A DNA stretch of 64,000 nucleotides from Hemileia vastatrix (lineage: Eukaryota; Basidiomycota; Pucciniomycetes; Pucciniales; Zaghouaniaceae). A program made the position numbers and the translations under genes. This document shows positions 24,492 through 34,969 of the stretch, one piece after another. Every line of letters starts with the position of its first letter. Positions within the stretch are counted from its first letter, which is position 1. Below the pieces are notes generated by a model, which did not search any database, was not told the origin of the DNA, and saw only the letters and a list, made by a program, of their open reading frames with translations. Location: the NCBI GenBank assembly GCA_030280995.1, contig JASXTE010000003.1:46899297-46963296 (forward strand). Direction: 5' to 3'.

Positions 24492-24983
24492 TGTCATCCA
24501 GGTTACTAGACTTATCCAGTATAATAATTAATAATCTTACTGAAATAAAGCCACACCTTTTTTTTAACTCTTATTAATAATTAATTATCTATTATTTACT
24601 TATGTATTTATTACAATTAACTTGCTAAGTACAATATGTAAATTTAGTAATTAATAAAAATTAATAAATGTCCCGTATATATTTACTCCCTAACACCATG
24701 CTCAATAATAAAGTTGAAAAGGGAATTAAAATATTATTAAAATATTAAAAATCTAAAAAATTCAAATTTCTTTATTAAGAAGTTTAAAATTTAGTTAAAA
24801 TAACATTTTAATTCAAATATTCTATACTAAGTGTGAAAATCTAAGGTTACTCAAGATTTATATCAACAAAATATGATACTTTTTATTGATGCATCATTCT
24901 AGTATATCATTTTATATTCACATACTCTCTTTTCACTAAGTTTTTTTCTCTCACACTCTCTTATTGGATGTTTTTAACTCTGT
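24492..24983 (+). repeat. 3' LTR of element T, left part
   Basis: Begins TGTCATCCAGG directly after the purine-rich AGTGAGGGAG (24482-24491, the likely plus-strand primer). Ends at CTGT (24980-24983), where copy B inserted. The right part starts at 36743; together they make about 776 bp, the normal length for this LTR. Confidence 0.88.
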
Positions 24984-26074
24984 TGTGGTCATCCAATAAT
25001 GTAAGGGGCCTTTGTTGCGTTGTTTGGTGCTGTTTGTGCATGTCTAAATTGGCATCTATTGAATAATTGGGTGTTATTCTGGTTTTATTCTGTGAATATT
25101 GGGACTGCGGGTATGTGGTTACTATCATTGGATAGCCCTGGTTTTTTTCTATATTTCATGTGCTGTAAATATTTTTCATATTCTAAGTTTTAAGGGGTAA
25201 TTTCCTCATTTTTCAGTTACAGAAGATAGCTGTTTAATTTTGTTTTTTGTGTTTTACGGGCTAACCTTAAGTCTTAGGGTTAAGTGCTTAGTACAATTAG
25301 ATAGGGCTAATTTAGCTCTATATTTCATGTCTCAATGTTGTTATAGCATAAGTTTGTGTTTAAAGGTTTTAGTAGTTGTAATGAATTTTTCTATGTAGAT
25401 TAGGTGTTTTTATTGGTTTTCTGGCTTCAGGGAGGCCGGGCCACTTCAGGCAGCACCTCCACTTTGGGCCGCCCGCCCACCTCTGTTTTAGAAGGTTGGG
25501 GAGCGCTTCTGGAAGGTTTTTCTTCAATTTGGCTGGTACAGGTGCCAAATTTGTTAGTGTGAATGGGCTCTTAGATAGTGGTCTGTGTGTACATACTAAA
25601 TAAGACAGTTTGGGGCAACTTTAATTATCATACAACCATCCGGAGGTGATATCCTTGTTTCTCACTCAGTTTTCACTGTTTTTTTGGCCACAATTGGCTG
25701 TGTTTGTTGCAAGGTTAGTTCTTCATTTAACTCAACTTTGGCAACAGGTTCTCTGGTATAGTCTTTCAAGCTATATCAAGTATTATTTCTCTCTCTGGTG
25801 TGGATTTGAAGCCCACATAAAGTATCTTAGCTTTTACTGGTGTGGACATTTGTCTACATTTCAGTTCTTTGCTCTGGTAGTCTTTCTGGTGACTACTTTC
25901 TTGGCTCATCAAGCAGTTAAGTGTGTTGAAAAAGGAGCTTTAGCAAACCGGAACCAACTTACTTTAGAAAGTAAATATCACTCTTTTTTTCTAAAGGGAT
26001 AGGGGATTTTCTCTCTGGTTTTTCTCCAACTCCCTTGGTCAAGGCCTATAGCAAGTACTATAGGATTGTCTACA
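24984..26074 (+). repeat. 5' LTR of copy B
   Basis: TGTGGTCATCC to TTGTCTACA, 1091 bp, alignable to the 3' LTR at 35666-36738. It contains a G/C-rich block (about 25428-25495) in an otherwise A/T-rich sequence. I do not see a convincing TATA box. Confidence 0.92.
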
Positions 26075-26078
26075 TTTC

Positions 26079-26096
26079 TGGCGCCCAACATGGTGT
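26079..26096 (+). promoter_or_regulatory. Primer binding site of copy B
   Basis: TGGCGCCCAACATGGTGT, four bases after the LTR. The first eleven bases equal the retroviral lysine-tRNA(1,2) binding site. Confidence 0.7.
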
Positions 26097-26165
26097 AGAA
26101 CTTGATAGTTCTTTGGAATTTCTGTTTTCTTTGGTTGGATTTTTTTGGTATTTTGGTCTGTAGGA

Positions 26166-27982
26166 ATGGCTTCTGGTTCTTCTATTCCTGTGGTGACTGT
26201 CAGTGGGGGAGATGGTCCTCCTGCTGTGATGGTCATGGAGTGTGTTAGGATTAAAACTTGAGATGTTACCAAGTTTAATGGGGAGGATATCAAGTAGTTT
26301 CTGGAGAAGTATGAAACTGCTGCTGGAGTGGATGGTGCTTCTTACCTGGATATGGTGAAGCAGATTTTCTTCTTTATTGGTGATAGGGAAGTGGAGAATG
26401 AGATTTTGGCCATGTCTGGCTACAAGAAGAGGGATTGGAAGTTGTTGAGCATGGAGATGGTAGATAGATGGGGTGTCAGGTTCACTATGTTGGATCTGAA
26501 TAAGGTTGTCAGTGAATGGCAATCTTATGGTGGTGTTGGTAACTTGCATAGTTACAGAAAGTTTCTGCTAAAGTTTAATCCTGTGGTGGAATACTTGGTG
26601 GAAGTGGAGGAGCTGGCACATGAAAATGCTGCCAAGGATGTTTTTTGGTCTGCCCTGGCTAGAGATGTCAGGATGGATGTGTTGAAGGATCTGTCAAGGA
26701 AGGACTTGATGAAGACTCTTACTAATGGGGACCAGAAATTGCCTGCCTTGAATAAGGTGAAGGAGGCTTTTGAGGCCCATTTGAAGTTACTGGCTGTGGA
26801 CACCTATCAGGAGGGGTTTGCCAAATATGTCAGCAAAGTCAGTGAGGCTTTGGCTGAAGAGGAAGTTATGGAGAAGAAGGAGGAGATGAATATGGTGCAG
26901 GTTCCCAAACAGGAGAGGGACCCAGTGGTGGAGCAGTTGGCTGATCTCACAAAGCAGCTGCATATTTTTGTTCAGGAGGCTAAGAAGGTCAATAAGGCAC
27001 CTTCTCAGCCTAGAGATTTTGATAGGAGGGCTGGTAGGAGTGATCCTTGGGTCTTCTCATATTGCAGAAGGAGGGGGCACACGTCCAATGATTGTTGGGC
27101 ATTGAACAGGGATGTGTCTGCAGGAAAGATGGAATTTGATGGCAGGGATTTCAAGTTCCCTGATGCTTCATTTGTGAATCCCAGTGAGGGAAAGGCTCCT
27201 GTTGATTTGGTCAGGAGAAGGGTGGTCTCAATCAAAGGAGGCCAAGGTTTGAGGAGATTCCTGATCAGTGGAAGTCTTCTAGTGAGGAGGATGATGATGT
27301 CAAGGGAAAGGGGAAGGGGGTCAATAAGGTCTCTTTTTCTACTTCCTTTAGTGGTTTGGAGTTGTATTCTGGTGGTGGACAGTCAAGTGTAGAATGCTTG
27401 GCTGGTGTTTATGATGTGGAAGCAGGGAAGGTGGGAAGGCCTAAGAGCAGTTCTCAGTCCAAACCAAAGCCAAAGGCTTCAAAGGTGGATCCTAAGCTGA
27501 GTGCAGCTAGGAAAAGGTACAGAAAAGAGGAGCTGTACAAAGTGCAGAAGGGTATGGCTGACATGGGCCCCCCTAGTTTTGGTGCATTGGACATGAATGG
27601 TGAGCCAATGCCAATGGAGGTTGATTCTGACTCTGAGGAAGATGTCCCTTTGGCTTCATTGCCAAAGCCTGCTGGAGTTAGAGGTTCTGGGGAGGGATCT
27701 GGTTTGGTTCCTGTTGATGGTAAATCTGTTGGTGCTGCTGGTCCTAAAGAAGCTTCTAGGACCAAGGTAGTGAAGCCAAGGGCTCACTTTGAGAGGCCAG
27801 TGGTTTCTGGTCAATCTAATGTTATGGACTCTGTTCTTGAAAGGATGAATCAGGGTCAGGTTTCCCTTTGTTATGGGGAATTGTATGCTATCAGTCCAGG
27901 GTTGGCTGATAGACAGAAAAAGCTCTGGACTAGGAGAAGAGTTTCTTCTGGGGAGGTGGAATACATTTGTGATTCTGCTTAA
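26166..27982 (+). pseudogene. Gag of copy B
   Basis: From the ATG at 26166 the frame meets TGA at 26259-26261 (codon 32, shared with copy A) and TAG at 26295-26297 (copy A has TGG). It is then open from about 26328 to 27240, covering the capsid-like part and a zinc-knuckle-like site (FSYCRRRGHTSNDC). In that site the first expected Cys is Phe, as in copy A. After a frame change the acidic linker (EVDSDSEEDVPLASLPKPAG) runs to TAA at 27980-27982, where protease begins. Confidence 0.78.
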
Positions 27983-28400
27983 AGGTTTGGTGAGGGGTTG
28001 GAAACTCATTTATCTGCTCCTCTGGGTTATGTCAATGTAACTCTGAATGGCAGGGATGCAAGGGCATTGGTGGATTCAGGTTCTCAGATAAACCTGATTT
28101 CTTTGTTTGAGGCTACTCATTTAGGCCTCCCCACCAAAACTGGTATTGGTGGGAATTCAAGAGGGATTGGTGGCCATGTCACGGAATTGGTTGGAACTTC
28201 TGAGTTTGTGAAGTTAGATGTTGGTGGAGCCTCAGGGAAGGTTCATTTTTATATTGCTAAAGGAACAGTTAAAGCTATTTTGGGTGGGCCATTCTTGATG
28301 GATTTTAAGGCAAGAATTGGTTATCAATTTGATTTGTGAATCATTTTGGAGTTGACTGGTGAAGATAAAAGGAGACTTCACATGAGGTTATTATCCCCTG
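27983..28400 (+). pseudogene. Aspartic protease of copy B
   Basis: Active site ALVDSGSQINLIS, second motif ILGGPFLMDFKARIGYQ. Both match a retropepsin, and the core (27998-28339) is open. It follows the gag linker in the same frame across one stop. Confidence 0.8.
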
Positions 28401-28739
28401 GAGAGGATGGTGGGGAGACCAGGCCTGGTATATCTTCAATGTGCCAGTGCATGGATTGTTGTAGGAGGAGTTGAGAAGTGGGTGCTGCCTCTGGTTTTTT
28501 GGAGTATGGCTTGGGCTCTAGTCAGGGTCTGTCTTTTTTATAATGAGGAGGGATGATCACCCTAGTGCTACAACCACTCCCCAAGATGAGGAAATCCCAG
28601 GTTGTAGTAGGTCAGCTTCCTTGGAGATATACCAAGTGGATTTTCAACTTTCTATTTTTAATGTTTCTCTTCTCAGATAGTATTCATAAATTTTTTATCA
28701 AGTCTCTGTTCTCTCTCAAGATTCTTAATTATTTTTGAT

Positions 28740-29743
28740 TCAAGCTCAAGGAAGAAGATTGGTTATATATCTTTATTGAAAGATATGCAGAAAAGTTTTG
28801 GGGTGATGAGATTGGGGTCTAAAAGTAAGTCCTCCCAAATGTGCACCACTAGGGTTTCTTCTACACCTTTCAAAAATATTACCTGGAACACACCTGTGAG
28901 AATTGGCAAAACCCCTGGTTATTTTTGTAGGTCAGAATAAAACTCAAGAAAAGAAGATAAAAATTTCAAGATAATTCAAGAAAATCAAAAAAAAAAATAT
29001 GAAGATAATGAAGAAAGAATATTCAAAATATTTTTGTGAAGATTTTCAAGATCAATTTTTGGGCCTCCAGCATGAGGTTAAACTTCAGAAAATTATGAAG
29101 AAAGAAGATCATCAAGATCACTTTTTAGGCCTCCAGCGTGAGGATAAACTGCACAATTTTAAAAGAGTTGATTCTGAAGATGAATAATGGTTTGAAGATT
29201 TAGAGGACAGAAGTGAAGATGAAGATTTGGAATTGCAGAAAAGTTTTGGAGTGGTGATATTGGGGTCTAAAAGTAAGTCCTTACTAATTGTGCACCGCTA
29301 GGCTACCTTCTACACCTTTTAAAAACATTACCTTGGCCAAACATGTGAGCAATGGGGAAACCCTTGGTTTTTGTTACAGGTCTGGTGGTGAATATTTCCT
29401 GAAGATTCCTCAATTTGAAGGTGGAGCGGCAAAGTATAAAAAGTTAGCGCAGAAGATTAGGCCTGTCAATGAGCCTATGCCTGTGGGTTTGAATCCGCCC
29501 TTGAAGAGACCTCCTTTTTCAAGAGATCCATACTGTACTCCTTTGGTGAAGAATCCTGCATAATTTGTAGAGATGGCTAGGGTGACTGTGGAAAGGTTAA
29601 AAGTTGTTAATTTTGGTCCTGATGGGCTGTTGTCTGAAGTGGAAAAAAAGTTGATGTTGCACGTTATTGTGCTAATTGAAAAAGCTGTGGCTTTTATTGA
29701 GGAGGAAAGGGGTGTGTTGAAGCACCCTTATGGGGAAACTTAA
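28740..29743 (+). pseudogene. Protease-RT spacer of copy B
   Basis: Same arrangement as in copy A: two diverged copies of the SKSKSS...CTxRVSSTPFKNIT segment (about 28812 and 29260) around a 66-bp repeat of the GLQHEVKLQKIMKKEDHQ type (29055-29165), then KPPFSRDPYCTPLVK. Broken by several stops. Function unknown. Confidence 0.6.
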
Positions 29744-31053
29744 TTGATTCCTGTGGTTTGTCAAGAACCCTGGAAAATAAAACCTATTTCGATTCCAGCT
29801 GCTATCAGAGAGGATTTTGTGGAGATTTTTAGGGAAAGAGTCAGGACTGGGTTATACAAACAATTGACATCCAGTTACTCAAGTCTGGTTTTCTGTGTAA
29901 AGAAGAATAATGGAAAGTTTAGGGTGGTTGATGATCTTAGAGCCTTGAATAGAGTCACTATCAAGGACACTGGTATGCCACCAATGGCAGAGGATTTTGT
30001 TGAAGCTTTTGCTGGAAGGGTGTGTACTGGTTTGGGAGATATTATGGATGGTTATGATGAGAGGGAGCTTCATAAGGATTCAAGGCATCTAACAACTTTT
30101 GAGACTCCTGTGGGAAGATTTCAGCTCACTAAGTTGCCTCAAGGAGCAACTAATTCAGTGGCAGTATATCAAGCACAGATGGCTTGGATTTTGCAGGATG
30201 AGGTTCCTACTCATGCTGGTATTTTTATTGATGATGGTGGAATTAAAGAACCATCCACTGATTATGGTAATGAGGTGTTAGCGGAAAACCCTGGCATAAG
30301 GAGGTTTGTTTGGGAATATGCAATAACTCTAGAGAGAGTGTTGTTTAGTATTGAAGAGGCTGGTTTGACCATTTCAGGGTCAAAATTCTGTTGTTGTGTT
30401 CCTGCTTTCAAAATTCTGGGTCATGTGGTATGTAAAGAGGGAAGGATTATGGCAAAGAAAAAGATTAATAAAATTAAGTCATGGCCAAGGCCTAAAAATA
30501 CTACTGAAGTCAGGGGATTTTTGGGTGTGTGTGTATATGTTGGGATTTTTATTAAGAATTTTTATTTGTTGGCATCACCTTTAAGGAGGTTTACCAGGAA
30601 AGATGCAGATTGGGAATGGACTGAAGAGTGTGAAGAGGCTTTTCAGATGTTGAAAAAGGTTGTTGGGGAAGATATTGTTCTTCACAAGTTGGATTATGGT
30701 GTTGGTGCTAGAAAAACTTATCTTGCAGTGGACTCAAGCTATATTGCTGCTGGTGCTGTTTTGTCTCAGGAAGATAAAACTGGGAGGGTCAGGCCAGTAA
30801 GATATGAGTCTGTGGTATTTAATGAGATGGAATCTAGGTATTCTCAACCTAAGTTGGAATTGTATGGTGTAGAAAAAATTTTAAAGAAGCTACAGACGGT
30901 TTTGTGGGGGCAGCATTTTGAGCTGCAGGTGGATGCAAAATCTTTGGTTCAGATGATCAATACACCTAGTCTTCCAAATGCTCAAATGACTAGGTGGGTG
31001 GAATTTATTCAACATTTTTCTTTTGACCTGGTACACAAACCAGGCAAAACCTG
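29744..31053 (+). pseudogene. RT and RNase H of copy B (open, truncated end)
   Basis: One long open frame. RT: SYSSLVFCVKKNNGKFRVVD, LTKLPQGATNSVAVYQ, and FIDDGG as the active site. RNase H: AVDSSYIAAGAVLSQEDKTG, PKLELYGVEKILKKLQTV, LVHKPG. The frame then ends at a TGA created by a deletion. About 1 kb that copy A has (roughly 3977-4954 in A) is absent here. RT itself could still be functional by its motifs, but the polyprotein cannot reach integrase. Confidence 0.88.
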
Positions 31054-31764
31054 AAGTTGGTGACTGTTGATGGAGGGCCAGAGTTTAATGCCGAATTTAA
31101 AGAAGCTGTGGCTAGTGTTGGTTCTAAAGTTAGAGTGGCTGCACCTTATTATCCTGAAGCTGAAGGCATGGTTGAAAGAGGCCATCAAGTTATCAAGAAT
31201 GCTTTGGTAAAGATGTGTGGGGATAGTGCTGAAAAGTGGAGGCATTATTTACCCTTGGTGTTCTTTGGTGATAGGGTCACTGTGAAGAGGACAACTGGCT
31301 ATTCTCCTTATGAGTTAATGTTTGGTAAGAAAGCTTTTCTACCAGTGGACTTGGAAGCTGTCTCTTATCTGGGAAATTTATTGGGACAATGTTCACTCAA
31401 CAGAAGAATTGCTCTGTGCCAGGATGCAACAGTTGGAATGTAGAGAGGAAATTCAAGCAAAGGCATACTCTAGAATGATGGAGATTAGGAATCAATCAGT
31501 CAGATACTGGGACAAGAAGTTGGCTCATAGACTCAGGAATCCCTTGAAACCTGGGTGTTTGGTATTGGTTTATAATAGAAGTTTGGAGAGTCAGTGGGGA
31601 AAAATGTTTGCTGACAGATGGAATGGACCTTACAGAGTCAGATCTCAGTTGTCAGGAGGTTCTTATGTTTTGGAAGAAATGGATGGTGCGGTCTTGAAAA
31701 AGAGAATGGCTGCAGATCAGGTGAAGAGGGTTTATCCCAGAGGCACTAGACAGGAAGAAGATTG
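31054..31764 (+). pseudogene. Integrase fragment of copy B
   Basis: Starts at KLVTVDGGPEFNAEF (second catalytic Asp) and keeps the Glu (GMVERGHQ) and the C-terminal WNGPYRVRSQLSGGSYVLEE part. The HHCC zinc domain and first catalytic Asp are deleted. A frameshift lies near 31380. Not able to act as an integrase. Confidence 0.88.
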
Positions 31765-32814
31765 ACTCCGCAATGAGTATAAACTATGGAACATTATTTA
31801 TAATTTGGAATTTTTTGATGTTGCAGAGCAACTTTTGTGTTTGAAACTTTTTTTTAGAAGGTACCCATGGGTGGGGCTTCTAGATTTGATCTTGGTAAGT
31901 GTAGGGGTGACTGATGGGCTGGCTGCTCTATAAAAAGTTACCCCAGATTGTCTGTTTCCAAGATGAGCTGGCTGCTCTGGAGAACAGTTAGCCCAGAATG
32001 TCTGTCTCAAGTCTTTTGTTTTTCCTAGTTGAATTCTAGTCCTGTTTTTTTATTATTCAGGTTTCAAGTCCACTATGACTTTAAACTAGTTTGGGACTGG
32101 CTTCTTTATCTTTGGTTTTTCTTGGGTTGGTGGTGGATCACTGGTGGTCTCCCATCATTTTTACTTATTGGAGGGAGCCCACCCAGTGATCATTTCTAGG
32201 GACTGGACTTTCTCTTACTGGACCTTCTCTTAATCTAGACCACCCATGGAGCTGGACATTCTTTGATTTTTTAGTTATGATTTTGCTAGATAGTAGTTTC
32301 AGATTATTTTTTTTTTTCTTTTTTCCTTTAATTTTTTTATGGGGGTTTTTAAAATTATAAAATCAAAAAAATAGGGTGTTGCCACATCAGAGTCACCTGG
32401 ATGTGGGCAAGCATTGGTGGGGAAAGGCTCATCAATTGGCCGGGCAATGCTATTTTATCATTTTATTTTATTTTTTTTTTATTTTTATTAATGTCATTTT
32501 TTTTATTCTCATTATTACCCTTAATTTATGTTTCATTTTTCAAATCATTTAAATTATTTAAAGTGTATCCACATCAAGGTGCACTTAGATGTGGGCAAGG
32601 TACCAGAAGATCAGCTCATCAATTGGATGGGGGATACCATTTGTATTATTTTTTATCTTTTATTTTATTTCATTTATTTTTATTTTATTTATCAATTTTT
32701 AAGTTTAGTATGTTAGTAGACTGTAAAAACAAAAAAACAAAAATTAGAATTAATAGTTAATAATTTTATTTATTTATTTATTTATTATTATATTTTTAAT
32801 CTTTTTTCAGGAGC
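31765..32814. other. 3' non-coding part of copy B: hairpins, duplicated blocks, A/T tract
   Basis: No gene seen. Two hairpin-like stretches (31900-31950 and 31960-32010) share GCTGGCTGCTCT and the GTTA(C/G)CCCAGA end. Two related 75-bp blocks (32383-32450, 32570-32640) contain CACATC...GATGTGGGCAAG. A single AGTC-N6-GACT box occurs near 32068. The stretch 32740-32800 is TTTA-rich. The order mirrors copy A 1981-3267. Confidence 0.7.
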
Positions 32815-34341
32815 TCAATGTGTGGATGATGAAGTTTCTGGAGGCTGGTCCGGGTTATGATGCAGTTTTTGTTTTATTATGGGGTTGTGGGAAGCACTGT
32901 GTTCTTTGAAGTGCATCCTGATGTAGAGATTATATGGATTATAATGGGCAGGAATGTGTCTGGATGGAAGTTCAGAAGAGAAAGAAGAAGAGGCAGGAAT
33001 GGATTGTTGGAAGGTGTACTTAATGATCCTAGACATCTTCCAGTGGTCTTCCAATAGTTCTTTCCTCAAGGTTTTCTCAAAGTCATTTAAAGGCCCATGG
33101 AGGGCAAAGGCTTTCAGCATGTTTGAACATATGGTGCTGAGGTGTTGTTTCATGTCTCCATAATCCAGGGTCAAAGAAGTTTCTAGAGGTTGGCCAACTC
33201 CAATAGTATATTCAGGAGGAGGGGTGCCAACTAGACAAGATGAATTGGATAAGTAATTTTTTTTGTTAAAGAAATTGGATGAATTAATGTGGTACTTACA
33301 GATTGGAAGCTCATCAAATTTGTAAGGGGCCAGAATTTGGACTTCTAAAGATTTTGGAATGGTGATAGTAGGTGGATCAATCATGGAAAGATATGGATTC
33401 TCTTTGAGAAGGTGAACTAGGTGGCTGATTTTCCTGTGGCCTAGTTGGAGTAAGAGGCCTCTTGTTGCTGTTATTAATATTTCTGCTTGATTCAGTTGGA
33501 TGGGGTGCTGGTGATGGAGTACCATGGTTATTATAAGATGGGGAAGGAGAGGGTGATCTGTGAGCGGATTGATCTCTTCTGGATAAAGCTTTTGAAGGAA
33601 TGGAACTTTCAGAAGAATAGTTGGCTAACAGAGGAGAGGTGTAGTTTTGTTGCCTTAACTGGGGGCAAAGTTGTTGCTTTGGTGCAGTGTTGGGTGCTCT
33701 GGTGTCTTCCAGGAGTCCTCTGGCAGGTCTCCTAGAAGTTTGGGAAATTTTGGAATTTTTGGACCTTGGAAAGGTTGGCTGCATTGCTCTGGGAGAAGAA
33801 GGAGGTGGCTGCGTGGAGGTTTTTTTGTTGATTGGAGGAGTTTGGCTGTTTTCTGGTTGTTTTTGGAGGTTTTGAGCCTGATTTTCACTGTCTAGTGAGG
33901 CAGGTGGGTGGCCCGACGTCAGCCGGCCGCCTGGACACGGTCTAGCAGCCTAGGAGCCAATTTAGCAGAGATATAAGCTGTTTCTTGGGAAGTTAAAGCA
34001 GGCCTTTTTAAGAGAGTTCTGGAAACTGAGTTCCGGGATTCTCTGGATGGTGCTGAGGATAAAGATGAAGAAGCTGGACCAAGCTCTGGGGATCTGGTAG
34101 GGGATCTGGAGAGGTATTTATGAGGAGGTGAAGAAGGAGAAATAGGGTAGTTGGCATCTCTGTCACATTTCTTATTTTTGGAGTAGCAAGAATCACAGGC
34201 CCTGTTGTAGAATTTGGCTTCAGGAGTTGGAAGAGTGAATGTGCAAGGTCTGCACATGTGGATGCACTGTTTGCAGGCATATTCCTTGGGAGCAGTGAAG
34301 CAAGGAAGATTGGAGGGGTCAACATCAGGGGATCCAGCCAT
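32815..34341 (-). CDS. X2 zinc-cluster-like gene of copy B, antisense to the retrotransposon
   Basis: Starts at 34341 (MAGSPDVDPSNLPCF). Cys 23, 26, 33, 49, 52 and 59 give CX2CX6C-X15-CX2CX6C, with an extra Cys at 30. This is the spacing class of fungal Zn(II)2Cys6 DNA-binding domains, except that the middle loop is long. A Ser/Pro/Arg-rich stretch follows, and the first frame closes near 33919. Coding similarity continues in the -1 frame (SLDSENQAQNL), a jump present in copy A too, so it may be a small unrecognised intron or an old shared frameshift. A 69-bp intron (33231-33299) begins GTAAGT and ends TCTAG. Exon 2 (33230-32815) holds DFEKTLRKELLEDHWKMSR and ends at a stop. The array of AGTC-N6-GACT boxes lies upstream. 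A nuclear regulator is the natural guess, unproven. Three copies support it as a gene. Confidence 0.7.
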
Positions 34342-34493
34342 GATATGTGGTGAGAAAAGATGATGGAAAGAGATAAGAAGGAGATTTGTGTCAGTGATGG
34401 ATAGATGATAAAGTGAAGGTGGAAGTTCAGCAGGTTGGCTGTAGGTGTATTCTGTATGAAATTGGCTGGGTCTATTTTATGCAAAATTCTGGT

Positions 34494-34915
34494 AGTCCAT
34501 CAAGACTCTAAACTGAAAAATCTATTGTTTGAAGAATAGTCCATCAAGACTTTAAACTGAACACAGTTTTAGTCCCCCAAGACTTTAAACTGATGATTTT
34601 TTAATGGTGTAGTCCCCCAAGACTATAAACTGAAGAATGGGTTTTGTTGTTGAAAGGGGTTTTAATGATTGGTGGAGGGTATCCACAGGGGGAGTCTCTG
34701 AATTTAGCAAAGGAAAGTTTGGGGGTAATTGATGGGCTGGCAGCTCTATTCACAATTACCCCAGAATGTTAATTTTTTCTCTGTGTCTTAATGTGATTGA
34801 TCTCTAGTTCTGGGTTTATGATTTAGGTTTTTGAGTCCCCCAAGACTTTAAAATGAGGGTTTTTGAGTCCCCCAAGACTATAAAATGAGGATGGTCCCCC
34901 AAGACTTAAAAATGA
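34494..34915. repeat. Array of AGTC-N6-GACT boxes between X1 and X2 (copy B)
   Basis: Seven boxes start near 34495, 34540, 34573, 34611, 34837, 34867 and 34892 (the last begins GGTC). Written on the plus strand, four read AGTC(C/A)... as AGTCCCCCAAGACT or a close variant followed by TWTAAAMTGA. The array sits upstream of X2 and downstream of X1, in the only long gap between them. A further hairpin (GGGGTAATT...AATTACCCC, 34722-34765) lies in the middle. Confidence 0.85.
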
Positions 34916-34969
34916 GGGTTGTTTGTGGTTACATCCTATAGAGGGTGTGGTCAATTTTTCTTTTCTGAA

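Larger units (their letters stand above)
16816..24983 (+). mobile_element. Family II Ty3/gypsy chromovirus T (3' LTR split by copy B)
   Basis: 5' LTR 16816-17617, leader with a short-repeat array, gag with embedded ORFx, protease, RT, RNase H, integrase, chromodomain, polypurine stretch (24482-24491), then the 3' LTR from 24492. The 3' LTR is interrupted at 24983 by copy B and resumes at 36743-37026. The frames are interrupted many times, so the copy is non-coding. Confidence 0.88.
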
